Origin: Gracilaria vermiculophylla
Taxonomy: Eukaryota > Rhodophyta > Florideophyceae > Gracilariales > Gracilariaceae
DNA length: 16,823 nt
Reading direction: 5' to 3'
NCBI GenBank assembly: GCA_019155205.2
Contig: JAHNZQ020000308.1
Coordinates: 5,544,536-5,561,358 of the forward strand
Made by a program: the position numbers and the translations under genes. The notes beneath the pieces were generated by a model that was not told the origin of the DNA, did no database searches, and saw only the letters and a program-made list of their open reading frames with translations. This document shows positions 1-8,934 of the stretch, piece by piece (the first letter of the stretch is position 1; every line of letters starts with the position of its first letter).

Positions 1-449
1 GGAGGCGGAAAAGTTCAGAGCCACAACCCTCTTGGGGGTCTCTTCGGGTTTACTGGACAGCCACCGTAGTGGGGTATATATACTGTAGTCGGCGCGCCAC
101 CCTGACAGTGGGGCGCGCCGCCCAAAAATATCTGAGTAAAATATCTAATTTGTCCAGCAATGCCATGCACCCCTACTGTACCCACGTGTGTGACTCGGCA
201 GTCCGGCGTGCACCTCAGCGGCCAACCGCTGCACTAATCATCATAAAGTAACCATACCTCTTCGGAGGGCAAGTACCGACTAAGTCGTGAGAAATCCCCC
301 AGAAGGGCGTTGCACTTCAGGTCCAAGAAACAGCCATCGGCTCTCAGAACGAAAGTTGAAGAGCATGCCCCCAGCTTTCAACTCGTCTAAACATAACGAA
401 AAATGACCAACACAAACAGTATGTATGGCTTTAACAATGCAACGTTAGC
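1..449. other. Gene-free flank, possible repeat remnant
   Basis: I see no supportable coding region here. The stretch holds a TATA-like run at 75-81, a GC-rich inverted repeat at 91-119, a perfect 6-bp stem with a CCAA loop at 216-231, and an imperfect inverted repeat (354-361 with 375-383). The texture, with short palindromes and a TATA-like run beside transposon debris, would suit a fragment of another LTR or a non-coding repeat. It shows no similarity by eye to the three LTRs further on. The 60-codon frame at 69-251 has no family resemblance and is probably chance. Confidence 0.4.
91..119. repeat. GC-rich inverted repeat with two GGCGCGCC cores
   Basis: The self-complementary octamer GGCGCGCC occurs at 91-98 and again at 112-119. 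The two copies can pair with each other across a 13-base spacer, and the inner flanks (ACCC and GTGG) can pair partly. It lies 10 bases after the TATA-like run at 75-81, so it could be a promoter-proximal palindrome. No function can be assigned from sequence alone. Confidence 0.55.
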
Positions 450-1494
450 TTAAACGGTACTACGCCAATCGTGCCCCCTAGCAAAGTAGGCAGAGCGACT
501 ATCATCATCGCCCTCGTAGTATCTATTTAATATGTTCTTCACTATGTGCGCTTTGCGGCTACCTTCCCGCGGTGACGACACTTCAGAAAGAGATGTAACA
601 GATAGAACAAAATACTCACTTTGTAGTAAACGGGAACTCAGCGCTGTGACTTTATCTGACGATACAAAACGCTTGGTTACTTTAAAGCTGAGCCATGCTG
701 CATCCGACGAAAAATGTTTCACAATCACTATCTCGGGGTTGACATGCGAGAAACGAAAAACATAATATGTTGACACCTTGGAATCAGTTGGAACTTTGTA
801 GAACTGTCGCAGCAATTTCTTCGAATTAAAACAACTAACATCCTTCGCATTCACTGCTTTGTTCGAGGTAAAACTTTCTTCCAGAATGTTCATCATATCG
901 CCAGGACCGAGCACATCAAATATCTTCAGATATCGTTTGACTAGTCCAAAGGCAGCATCACACCGGTTTTTTTGTATGACCGGCCACTTAAAACCGCGGA
1001 GTAATCTCATCTTCGTACTGCATGCACACACGCCAAAGAAGGTAACAAACCAAGAACTAATTTTTTTTGTCCGCTGCAGTTATCTGCATGAAGCTTTAGA
1101 TGTTTATGACTCTCTGTAACTACACCAGACACCCGATGTTGCTTTATTGCGTGATTTGGCATGGACGCAACCCCGTTGCATGTCTTATTGCCTGGCCAGT
1201 GGCCTTCGGGAAAACCATATACATAACAACATGAAATGCTGCTACAATACACGCCAAAGATGTCAAACGTTAGACCCGTCACAAAATGTAGTTGCCCAGG
1301 TTGCCAGAGTAAATGTGGCAACATATTCTTCTCCGAAAAGTCAAATATGAGATGGATGGGGTTGGTCGCAGGAGCGTTTTCAGCTGTAGTGTGGATTATA
1401 CGATAATTATAAATTTGGCCAGCGCTTCCACTCGGTGTTGACGCCTTGCAGCTAGCAGAGTTTCCTCTAGATCCATGTTTGTAGTGCTATGGGC
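450..1494 (-). pseudogene. DUF7869-type protein, C-terminal half, frameshifted and truncated
   Basis: Read on the minus strand, this is the C-terminal part of a multicopy eukaryotic protein family (DUF7869) of unknown biochemical function. The order of landmarks fits the family: an IFDFSE segment near 1340, WQPGQLHF near 1300, FDIFGVYC, then the diagnostic HADNCSGQ at about 1075-1095. After that come CYLLWRV, a CDAAFGLVKR segment, and a tail with YYVFRFSHV ending at a stop at 450. The frame breaks at a run of eight T (1058-1065), and a stop follows in the new frame. A second frame change lies near 1410. The 193-codon piece at 450-1031 is uninterrupted. The gene loses its 5' half exactly where LTR1 begins at 1495, so the retroelement may have inserted into it. 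I did not find the missing N-terminal half beyond LTR3. Family assignment is by remembered motif pattern and is fairly firm. The function is not known. Confidence 0.72.
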
Positions 1495-2047
1495 TGTATT
1501 ACAGTTGCTCCTAAAGAAATATGGTGGTCTGGATTTATGGCGTAATATTCCTAAGGAGGGCTCGCAATTTATTAACTGAGCCACGTGGTTCATAAGTCTG
1601 CCCCCGTGCGCTACAGTATCCTTACGGAACGGTAGAATTGTTATTTATTTTAGTTGTTTTAGGCAGGTAAATGCTACAGTAGTGAACCTGCCGAGGCGGG
1701 CTCCCGGCTTGATACTTAGTCTGCCGGTTAAGCTCCATCTCTGGAGAAGTAAAGACAAGAACCCTTGAGTCTTCATCTACTATTCCGGTTGGAGACTCTT
1801 GTCGATCAAACTCAGGTTTCTAAGCCGCCGAATCCCAGCTCGCATCATAGCAGCGCCTGTAGGAGCATTGTCCGCCCAGTGAACCTCCCCCTCCGCTTGG
1901 TGTTTGCGGATCCCCTTCAATAATTCCCCCGACTCGCGACAGTGGATACCGCGGACCACCTTTAGGAACACGCACCTTTGGAGTCAACAAAAACTCCTAA
2001 CGGTCGTTGTGTTTTACTACCTCGAAAAGAGAGCTGACAGTAACACA
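1495..2047 (+). repeat. 5' long terminal repeat (LTR1)
   Basis: It starts TGTATTAC and ends AGTAACACA. It aligns along its length with 11950-12502, which has exactly the same length, and with 13151-13712. Shared blocks include GAGCCAC near 1578, CTACAGTATCC near 1610, GAGGCGGGCTCCCGGCTTGA near 1692, TTCCGGTTGGAGACTCT near 1783, and TCAACAAAAACT near 1984. The termini form a short imperfect inverted repeat, clearest in the other copies (TGTAGTAC at the start of LTR3, GTACCACA at the end of LTR2). As the 5' LTR it would carry the element's promoter. It abuts the truncated DUF7869-type gene on its left. Confidence 0.88.
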
Positions 2048-2049
2048 AC

Positions 2050-2065
2050 TGGTCTCCCGACTTAG
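2050..2065 (+). other. Candidate primer-binding site
   Basis: Two bases after the end of LTR1 comes TGGTCTCCCGACTTAG. A primer-binding site normally lies within a few bases of the 5' LTR and begins with TGG, complementary to the CCA end of a tRNA. The implied tRNA 3' end is ...GTCGGGAGACCA. I cannot name the tRNA. Neither LTR2 nor LTR3 is followed by a similar TGG motif, as expected if only LTR1 heads an intact leader. Confidence 0.55.
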
Positions 2066-2202
2066 AAGGTCACAGTTCCTAAAGGATTTGCAAAAGTCGC
2101 AGCAGAACCGTTTTTCTAGTCTGCAACGGCCAACCCCAACAGTAGAATTCTTCCTTAAAGTGATTCGGAAGTGGAAGCAAATCACCGCCGACCTACTCCT
2201 CT

Positions 2203-4586
2203 ATGGATCCCTCAGAACATCCAGTGGAAACCCCCCTACAGGATCCTCAAGCAACCGACTCCGTCGGTGGACGCAGCACGCGCAGCGCTACCCAAGAGAT
2301 GGCCGTTAGACTGGGGGACCCTGAAAGTCTCCTTAGGAATCCTGGCTCCTGTATGGAGCGTTCCAGGAATCGCCTTGGGAGAATGCAAGATCAGGGGTAA
2401 GCGAAATCCCCCGCGTCACCTCTGGAGAACGCCATTGTGGACTTGAAGAACCGCACAGGGCATCGCAGCCGCCACCTCAAGAGCTGCAGGGACGAGAACA
2501 CCCGGAGTCTCACTCCTTCCTGGAATCGTTGGCCCCGCGCCTTACGGATTGGATTTCACAGGAGCTGGCCGAAAGAATACCTGCAGGTGTTGAAGCCCAC
2601 TTTGGAGCGTGCCACTACGTTCTTGTGGTGGAAACTGCAATGGAGACCGCTCACCATGCTTTGGATGCTTTGCTGGATTCCAACGCCTTCCTAAAAGTGC
2701 TCCCAGATGTTATCCGTGCAGATGTTTGTTCCCAAAGCACGAAGCTGCTCCCCGCCGCGGCGTTTCAGAGTTATTCTTCCGCACAGGAGAGTTTTCCTGT
2801 ATCAACACCTAAGGTGACCCCGGGCAGAGAAGGACAGGATATTGCCACGACCTACACTAAAGAAGGAATGTATAATGCCGTAGTAAAACGGGGACGCATC
2901 AAGAATCTGGCTATGCGTTGTCTGGACCTGACTCCCCGCGTAGTGGGACAAGATACCGGTCACGAATTACTTTACTACCTAAGGAGAGAAGGACAAGATA
3001 CTTCTCGGGCGAACCGGGATAATGGGGGTATCGTCAGGCACACAGAAAACCTAATGGAAAGACGCCAAAAGAATCGGAAGGAGAAAAAAAGAAAGCGAGG
3101 TATCGATTTGGAGAGAAGCTCAGACTCGGAATCCGTAAACAGCCCCATCTCGGAGGACAGTGTACTTCCCAAGGAGAAAAGCAGAAGGGTCAGGAAGGTC
3201 GTCCCGCTTTACGACCTCTTCGCCAAAGTGATGGATTGTGACACCTATAGGTTGAATGATCGCTCCACTCTTTACGTCGCGTCTGTCGCTAAACGACTCA
3301 TGCAGATCCAGCGCCGGATGGATATCAAGATGAAGCACTCCTTCCCGGGTGAAGACCCCATCTAGGTGTGGAAGTTTCTCACACGTTTCCGTTCAGCGTA
3401 TAATACCACTGGTGTCCATGTAGGTGCTGCCGTATGGTGCTTCCAGTTCTACCTCACCGGTCAGGGGCACTCACTGGTGCAGCTGCGCCTCACGGGGGAG
3501 AGCACCGTTTTGGATGACCCTAGAACAAAGATCTTGACGATGTACCCGGCGGTCGAGATTTTCCTCGTCAAAAGGTAAACAACGGAAGATGTGATAGCCG
3601 ATGTTGACGCTGAAGTCACCTCCTATAGGCAGAACAACGGAATAACCGAGACGAAGTTCTCACAAAAGCTGTGGACAAAGACCCTACGGTGTGGGAACGC
3701 GTACTCCGAACGGCAGTTAAAGTCGTTGTTTGTGGAGGGACTTCTTCTCTCGCTCTGCGCAAGGGCGCGTAATCACTTGACAACGCACCCAAAGACCACC
3801 TATACAGAGCTAAAACGTTTCGCGGAATCCTATTGGGATACTCACCGTGCCACTCGTCGCAGCCACGCTCCAGTCTCGGACAAACGGACGGCCTCATGGA
3901 ACCGTTGGGCATCCGCCCTGAAATTAGACTCCAGAACCTCAGGGGAGGTGGACGTGCTCACGCTTGTGGGAGAGCAAGTGGCTCTTGCCCTCACATAAGC
4001 CGTATCTCGAGGAGCACTGTTTCGGACGAGAACACCTTCGTCTCCTACTTCGTACCACTCGCCGGGATCTTACAGGAGTGTCCGATTCGAGAACCCTCGA
4101 AGCTACCCACAGCCTTGCAGGATTTGCTTGTCTCGAGACCCAGTACCCTGTACTACGCTCACCCCAGCGATGAGGACCGCCATCCTGCAGGAACGGGAGA
4201 AGAACTTCGGGGACCTGAAGGACACACCAACTTAGAGCGGAAGATGCTGAATCGCGGATCGCGACATCCGCTTCCTTCAATGAAGCTGCGGTTAACGCGC
4301 TCCATTGGGAGTACAGCTTGTTCCGCTTTCACTTGCACGGTCAGCGCAGGAGCAGGTATCCGAACCTTTTGCATCTCCAGGGAACACGGCGCATCACAAT
4401 GCGCAAGCGCAGCAGCCGTCCCCTCCTAGAGTTCAGCCCCCCTCCTACCAGGAAAACCCTCAGGGTCACACGTAGAGGCTCCACGGAGCTCCTTACCATC
4501 GAGTCTCGCCTCCACGGAGGTCGCCTAAAGAGAGGGGGAGAAGCTTTCTGCTCCGTCGACGCAGAATCGTCGGGCCCCAAATCCCT
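2203..4586 (+). pseudogene. Gag (capsid and degenerate zinc knuckle), Ty3/gypsy
   Basis: This would encode the structural protein that packages the element's RNA. An ATG at 2203 opens a frame of 65 codons (to 2400). The rest is in a different frame from about 2400 onward, so a frame change lies near 2395. A basic, lysine-rich segment (about 3070-3190) precedes a Retrotrans_gag-like region (about 3190-3950). That region contains PGEDPI, WKFLTRFRSA, YPAVEIFL, LWTKTLRCG and LFVEGLLLSLCARAR, in the order expected for this family. A CRIC motif at 4116-4127 with a further Cys at 4149 looks like a decayed zinc knuckle whose His is missing. In-frame stops lie at 3363, 3576, 3996, 4233, 4248, 4281, 4293 and 4473. 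The same frame continues into protease, so Gag and Pol were probably one open frame in the ancestor. Confidence 0.78.
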
Positions 4587-5267
4587 TTGGACCCATTCGA
4601 GGCCTTTGAGGAATCTCATTGTACGCTCTGCTGTCAGAAGTACAAAGTGCTCGCCGCTATCGGATGTTCCCCGCTTGCCTCCATAATGGTGCACGCTATC
4701 TTCGACACCGGAGCGTTCCCAAATCTGGTGCTCGCCAACCTACTCCCGCGGTCTGCTCTCGGCTCGTTGAGGACTGGCAAGGTCCCTACGGTGCGCGATG
4801 CGTCCCGTCGAGCATATAACATCTTCGGAGCATAACCCATGCATTTCCGGCTTTTTTTCTTACAGGTGACGGTGTGGTTCCTCGTGGCGACCAACTTAGC
4901 AGCACGATTCATATCGGGCACTTCCTATGTGGGTTGGTATGTACGTGCAGCATACCCACGCCTGCGGAAGGTGACGTTTCGCAACGCCACCCCTGTAGGT
5001 ATCGTGTCCGCATCTCCGGGACTGGACGCCAACGCGCGCCACGTGGGTAATCTTCCAAATTAGACGCAGTCCAACAAGCTCCCGGTGGTGAAGAGTATCG
5101 ATATTCCCGCGAGGAGTCAGGCCAAAGTTTGGGTGCAGACCGCTGCATCTGGCCTTTCATTCCTACAGAAGATTCCACACCTGACGACGAAGCAGCACTC
5201 CATGATGGCGAACGGTGTGATGGAGATAGTGGCAAACATTCCTTTCAGGGTCGTGCTCGCAACTTGA
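4587..5267 (+). pseudogene. Retropepsin-like aspartic protease domain
   Basis: This domain would cleave the Gag-Pol polyprotein. It lies in the same frame as Gag. The active-site motif Asp-Thr-Gly (4704-4712) is present in the context IFDTGAFPNLV, which is typical of retroelement proteases. A second conserved stretch follows at about 4870-5040 (FLVATNLAARFI, FRNATPVGIV), which matches the linker between protease and reverse transcriptase in Ty3/gypsy elements. Stops interrupt it at 4833 and 5061. The frame is lost near 5262, after which coding continues one frame over. Identification rests on the DTG motif plus position. Confidence 0.72.
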
Positions 5268-6133
5268 AGGAGTTGTCGTTACGGCTCCAAAAAGAAATGG
5301 TCCTCGGATTGGCACTATCCACCCCTGCAGGACTGGCTCATCTTCCCCGTGCGGAAGACCTTGCGGAACGCAATGCAATCGCCACCATGGAGGCTGAAGC
5401 GAGATAAACGGCTCCATAGGAAGATGATCCTGCCACTTGGCAGGAGAAGCTCCAAATTGGGGAAAATATCGAAGATTATTGCCAGAGGATAGTGGAAATG
5501 CTCTCCGCCGATGAGCTCATGTGGTGTGGTCGCCTGGATCACGTTAGTCGGACCAAGCACCAAATCCAGCTCAGACCTAATGCAAAAACGGCGCACCAAC
5601 TCACAAAGAGAGCCGGACCCCATGCTCGTGATTTCGAACGCGATGATGTCCACCGGATGCCGGACAAGGGTGTCATCGAGCCTTACAATTTCGAATGGGC
5701 CTCCCCGGTGGTATTTTTAAAGAATAAAAAAGGCTCCTTGGGGTTCTGCATTGACTATAGACGCCTCAACGAGGCAACGGTATGCGATTCGTACCCGATA
5801 CGCCGTATGGATGAATGTATCGACTCTTTAGGTGTTGTGTCCGTTTTCTCCATGCTGGATGCCAACAGCGGCCTCGGGCAAATTGAGACGGATGGCTCCG
5901 ATAAGGATAAGACAATGTTCATCTCGCACTGTGGAATTCTCAGATTCCTAAGGATGCCATTCGGATTAAAGAATGCACCGGCTACGTTCCAACGAGCGGT
6001 GTACATAATCCTGTCAAAGGTGAAGTGGCAGTACGGCTTGGTGTATATTGATGATGTCACCATATACTCCCGCAGCGTGGAGGAGGACTTCATTCATGTG
6101 AAGTACATGCTCCAACGTCTAAGGGATACTTGA
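5268..6133 (+). pseudogene. Reverse transcriptase domain (Ty3/gypsy)
   Basis: This is the polymerase that copies element RNA into DNA in the virus-like particle. The 214-codon open stretch at 5492-6133 holds the core. Visible motifs are GVIEPYNFEWASPVVFLKNKKG, split as GVIEPYNFEW and ASPVVFLKNKKG, then FCIDYRRLNEAT, FSMLDANSG (first catalytic Asp), LRFLRMPFGLKNAPATFQRA, and the catalytic YIDD box at 6044-6055 followed by YSRS. All three catalytic Asp are present. The usual SGYWQI is SGLGQI here. Stops at 5405 and 5417 break the segment before the core, and a TGA at 6131 ends the open stretch, replacing what is normally a Gly codon in the ...DAGVTLKL context. The Tyr-Ile-Asp-Asp box and the sequence order make the family certain. 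Confidence 0.93.
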
Positions 6134-6991
6134 CTCACCCTGAAGCTGGAGAAATTTTTCATTTTCAAGTCCTCGGTGGATTACCTGGGGCACAGTATGC
6201 CCCCGGGCCGCCTACTGGTTTCCACAAAACCTCAAGACGCCATCAAGGATGCTCACCCTCCAACTAAACTGACGGAGCTCCGCTCCTTCCCGGGGTCTTG
6301 TAACGTCTTTCGGAGTTTTGTCCCGAATTTCTCCCGTATCGCAGCGCCGTTAAATCGCTTCTTGGAGAAGGACAAGCCGACGAAATTGGCTGTCTTGACG
6401 GACGAGGAGTTTGAAGCCTTCGAAATCCTAAAGAACAGACTAATCGAACCACGGATCTTGGTAATTCTGAAGCTGCACGGCCAAATGGTGCTGTACACTG
6501 ACGCCCGCAAATATCAGGTCGGATGTGCTCTCCTACAGGAGCAACCTGAAGGTGGACTTCAACCCATCGGATACTGAAGTGACAGCTTCACTCCTACGGA
6601 ACGGAACTATTCCACCTCGGAGCGTGAATGTATCGCCATCATCTGGGTGGTGTTGCTTTTACGCCCGTATCTGGAAGGCACGCTTTACACACTGAGGACG
6701 TACCACGCACCACTTAAGTAAATACTGTCTATGATGGATGCTTCCGATCGCCTGGGAAGGTGAAGGCTACGCCTTCTGGAGTTTTTATTTGACATCTTCC
6801 ACCGTCCTGGCCTTCAACAACAGGCAGCAGATGCGCTCTCGCGAATATTCACCGAGGGAGAAGACAAAACACCTTTAAAGGACTCAATTCCGTGTCTGCT
6901 CATCCAGAATGCCGACGGGGAAGAAGGATCCGATGAAGAATGCTCGGAACACTTTGAATTTGGAGGCAAGTATAGTGGGATCTCTGAGGGG
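6134..6991 (+). pseudogene. RT thumb/connection and RNase H domain
   Basis: The frame of reverse transcriptase continues here after the stop at 6131. The thumb shows DYLGHSMPPGRL, TELRSFPGSCNVFRSFVPNFSRIAAPLNR. RNase H would remove the RNA strand after first-strand synthesis. Its first Asp is in YTDA at 6494-6505, the Glu lies in SERECIAIIW and the last Asp in AADALSR (about 6827). The third acidic position, normally Asp in a TDH motif, is Tyr here (RTYH, about 6690). Stops lie at 6575 (where Trp is usual after GY), 6719 and 6761. A linker rich in Asp and Glu follows (about 6850-6990). Confidence 0.88.
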
Positions 6992-8059
6992 ATGGCCCCT
7001 GTTGAGGAGGAGAGAGAAGATCTCCCCTTTACCCTACCGGAGTTCTTGAAGCAGCACAGTACAGATGCGTACTGCAAGGAGTACCTCGCCACTGTGGGTC
7101 GACTAACATCGGCATTCAATGTCAACCGGGACGGCGTACTTGTACGCAGCGCTCTCTTAGATGGGGTTGTCCAGAAGGTGGTCCCGATAAGACGACAGGC
7201 GAGGATGCTGTATCTCTTGCGTTATTCTTATCTCGCCGGGCACTCTAGTGGATTGCGTATGTATTTCATCATGAGGGAGAAGTTGTACTGGCCGCACATG
7301 GCGAATGACGCCTTCCCAACGGTGGCGGATTGCTATTCCTGCCCCCTCGCTAGGGAAAATATCGGTAGACATCGGACGCCGCTCACTCTGTTCCCACCTT
7401 CAGAACCTTTGGAGTTCTTGGCCATGGACATTTTGGGCCCTCTCCACAAGACGGAGCGAGGGTACAAACTTATCCTTGTGATTACTGACCGGTTCTAGAA
7501 TATCAAGTGCGGCAATTCTTTCCAGAGCACAACTGCAGCAGTTATTTCCGAAACCTTTCCATAGCACTGAATGTACCCATATGGAATACCGTTGTACCTC
7601 CTTACAGACTACGGGCCCTAATTCGCGGCAAAGCTCTTCAGTGCCGTCTCCGTAATGCTGGTGATGAAACAGTTGTTTACAGTTGTCTATCATCCCCAGA
7701 CCAACGAACAAGCGGAGAGGTTCAACAAGACCATCTCCTTGAGGCTGAAGCACTACATGGCGGACCACCAGAAGAATTGGGACGCATATGTTGGTCCCCT
7801 CATGTATGCATACAATCTGCAGGTGAACCACTCCACGGGGACCGCTCCTTTCAATCTGGTGCTCTCGCGTGTCCCTTCTAATGCCGTCATTGCGGCGCGC
7901 CTCACGGTGCACCCGCCGGATGAGCTACACGTACTTTCAGCGGCACAAACAAACTGCTTCATCTTAAGGTGGAATGAAGAAGCCTTCTCTCTCGCAAAGG
8001 AGACACTCAACGCCTCACAGAGGAAATGTAAACATGATTTTGACTGGAAGGTGAAGTAG
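6992..8059 (+). pseudogene. Integrase (zinc-binding and D,D-35-E core)
   Basis: Integrase inserts the DNA copy into the host chromosome. The zinc-binding region has His in AGHSSG (7241) and two Cys in DCYSC (7331 and 7340); the first His position reads Tyr. YWPHM marks the family's usual motif between them. The catalytic core has Asp in LAMDILGP (7427), Asp in LTDYG (7607) and Glu in EQAERFN (7715). The second Asp and the Glu are separated by exactly 35 residues, the retroviral spacing. Further family landmarks are STTAAV, YPYGIP, YHPQT, and YNLQVNHSTGTAPF. Stops are at 7496, 7562, 7568, 7619 and 8057. The frame itself is unbroken throughout. Confidence 0.93.
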
Positions 8060-8611
8060 GGCCCTCACCGGAAGGAAACCGACGAGGTTTTTCTTGACAA
8101 ACCTGGGGAGACATCTGATGCACCGCCGGACGTCACGCGTATGCTAGTGCCGAATATCTCCGGGCCTTACAAAGTCCTAGACATCTATACAGATACTGTC
8201 GCTATTGAGGTACACGGACTTCGAGACGTTGTCTCCCGTGATAGGGTGGTAAAAGTCCTGACGCTCTGCCCTTCAGGAGTGACCCCCACCCCATCTCAGC
8301 GACTTCGTGCGGAACGTCCTCATCCAACCCCCCCAGGAGCGATAACACCGTTGGATACTGGAAACGTCATCTTACCGTTCGGTGAACCATGTATGGAAGC
8401 TCCAGACCCCATCAAGACCCCTCAAAGTGATATCCTTTTCGCGGAAGACCATATCGTCTCCCTCCAAAAACCCCCCGCAGGGATGATGTACAGCGCCCAC
8501 TGGTACGGGTACACCTCAAAAGACGAAACGAAAGAACCTTCGGGACACATTCCAGAGAATTTCATCAGAAGATACCACGCCAATCTAGTGCGGAAACGCC
8601 ACTCCCCATAG
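8060..8611 (+). pseudogene. Integrase C-terminal part with chromodomain
   Basis: This continues the integrase frame after the stop at 8057. A GPYKVL segment followed by DVVSRDRVVKV (about 8160-8260) is the C-terminal integrase fold seen in these elements. A Pro-rich linker follows, then a chromodomain-like module at about 8435-8600 with HIVSLQ, AHWYGYTSKDE, EPSGHIPENFI and RRYH. Chromodomains on integrases are thought to tether the complex to modified histones and bias where the element inserts. In this one the position normally occupied by Trp before EP (DTWEP) is Lys (ETKEP), as in some related lineages where that residue varies. The final TAG at 8609-8611 looks like the real end of Pol. 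This half has no premature stop after 8057. Confidence 0.78.
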
Positions 8612-8620
8612 GCGCTTCCG
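8591..8620. repeat. Inverted repeat across the pol stop codon
   Basis: CGGAAACGCC at 8591-8600 pairs with GGCGCTTCCG at 8611-8620, with one A-C mismatch and a 10-base loop. The pol stop codon (8609-8611) sits at the edge of the loop. In RNA this would be a strong hairpin at the end of the coding region. Confidence 0.6.
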
Positions 8621-8628
8621 TTTATAAA

Positions 8629-8646
8629 TGGGGGAGAAAGCCCCCA
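8629..8646. repeat. Short GC stem-loop after pol
   Basis: TGGGGG at 8629-8634 pairs perfectly with CCCCCA at 8641-8646 across AGAAAG. It follows a TATAAA hexamer at 8623-8628 and the larger hairpin at the pol stop. A role in 3' processing or in transcription towards or from the antisense region is possible but not shown. Confidence 0.5.
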
Positions 8647-8679
8647 ACCGGAGTTGTTTTAGGAAGCAGGCCCCCATTC

Positions 8680-8800
8680 GAAGTTTTTTTTCGTCACCGC
8701 TGTCTATCGCCCATCTGGAGTTCTCTTTTCGCCTCCAGGACGCGGTTGCCTGCTTATAGCACGCTTTGGGGGTGGTATTTTGTGACGCTGAGCGCGCCGA
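8680..8800 (+). repeat. Post-pol segment shared with the short derivative
   Basis: This stretch matches 12530-12720 downstream of LTR2. The clearest block is the shared CCCATCTGGAGTT at 8710-8722 and about 12557-12569, flanked on both sides by related sequence (TTCGT..CCGCT..CTATC before it, TTCGCCT after it). The match fades near 8800, where the antisense coding block begins. In the derivative the sequence then jumps to the equivalent of about 11400. Confidence 0.65.
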
Positions 8801-8934
8801 CACGGTCCAGTGGTATTGCATCAACCGTTAACGGAACTTCTGCTCCAACTCAAGGATCTTTCATTCCGCCGCTACCGGGAACTACCTCCCATCGCCAGGG
8901 TTCCTTTGACCTACAGGTCACGGAACCGCATCGT

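Noticed and set aside
3366..3590. Separate small gene between 3366 and 3578
   Set aside because: It is in the same frame as Gag on both sides and carries Gag motifs; it is only a stretch between two premature stops.
3833..4429. 198-codon plus-strand frame
   Set aside because: It overlaps the Gag C-terminus in another frame. The Gag-type motifs are in the frame used at 2529-3998, so this is a shadow.
7400..7912. 170-codon minus-strand frame
   Set aside because: It is antisense to the integrase core, whose motifs and spacing are clear on the plus strand.
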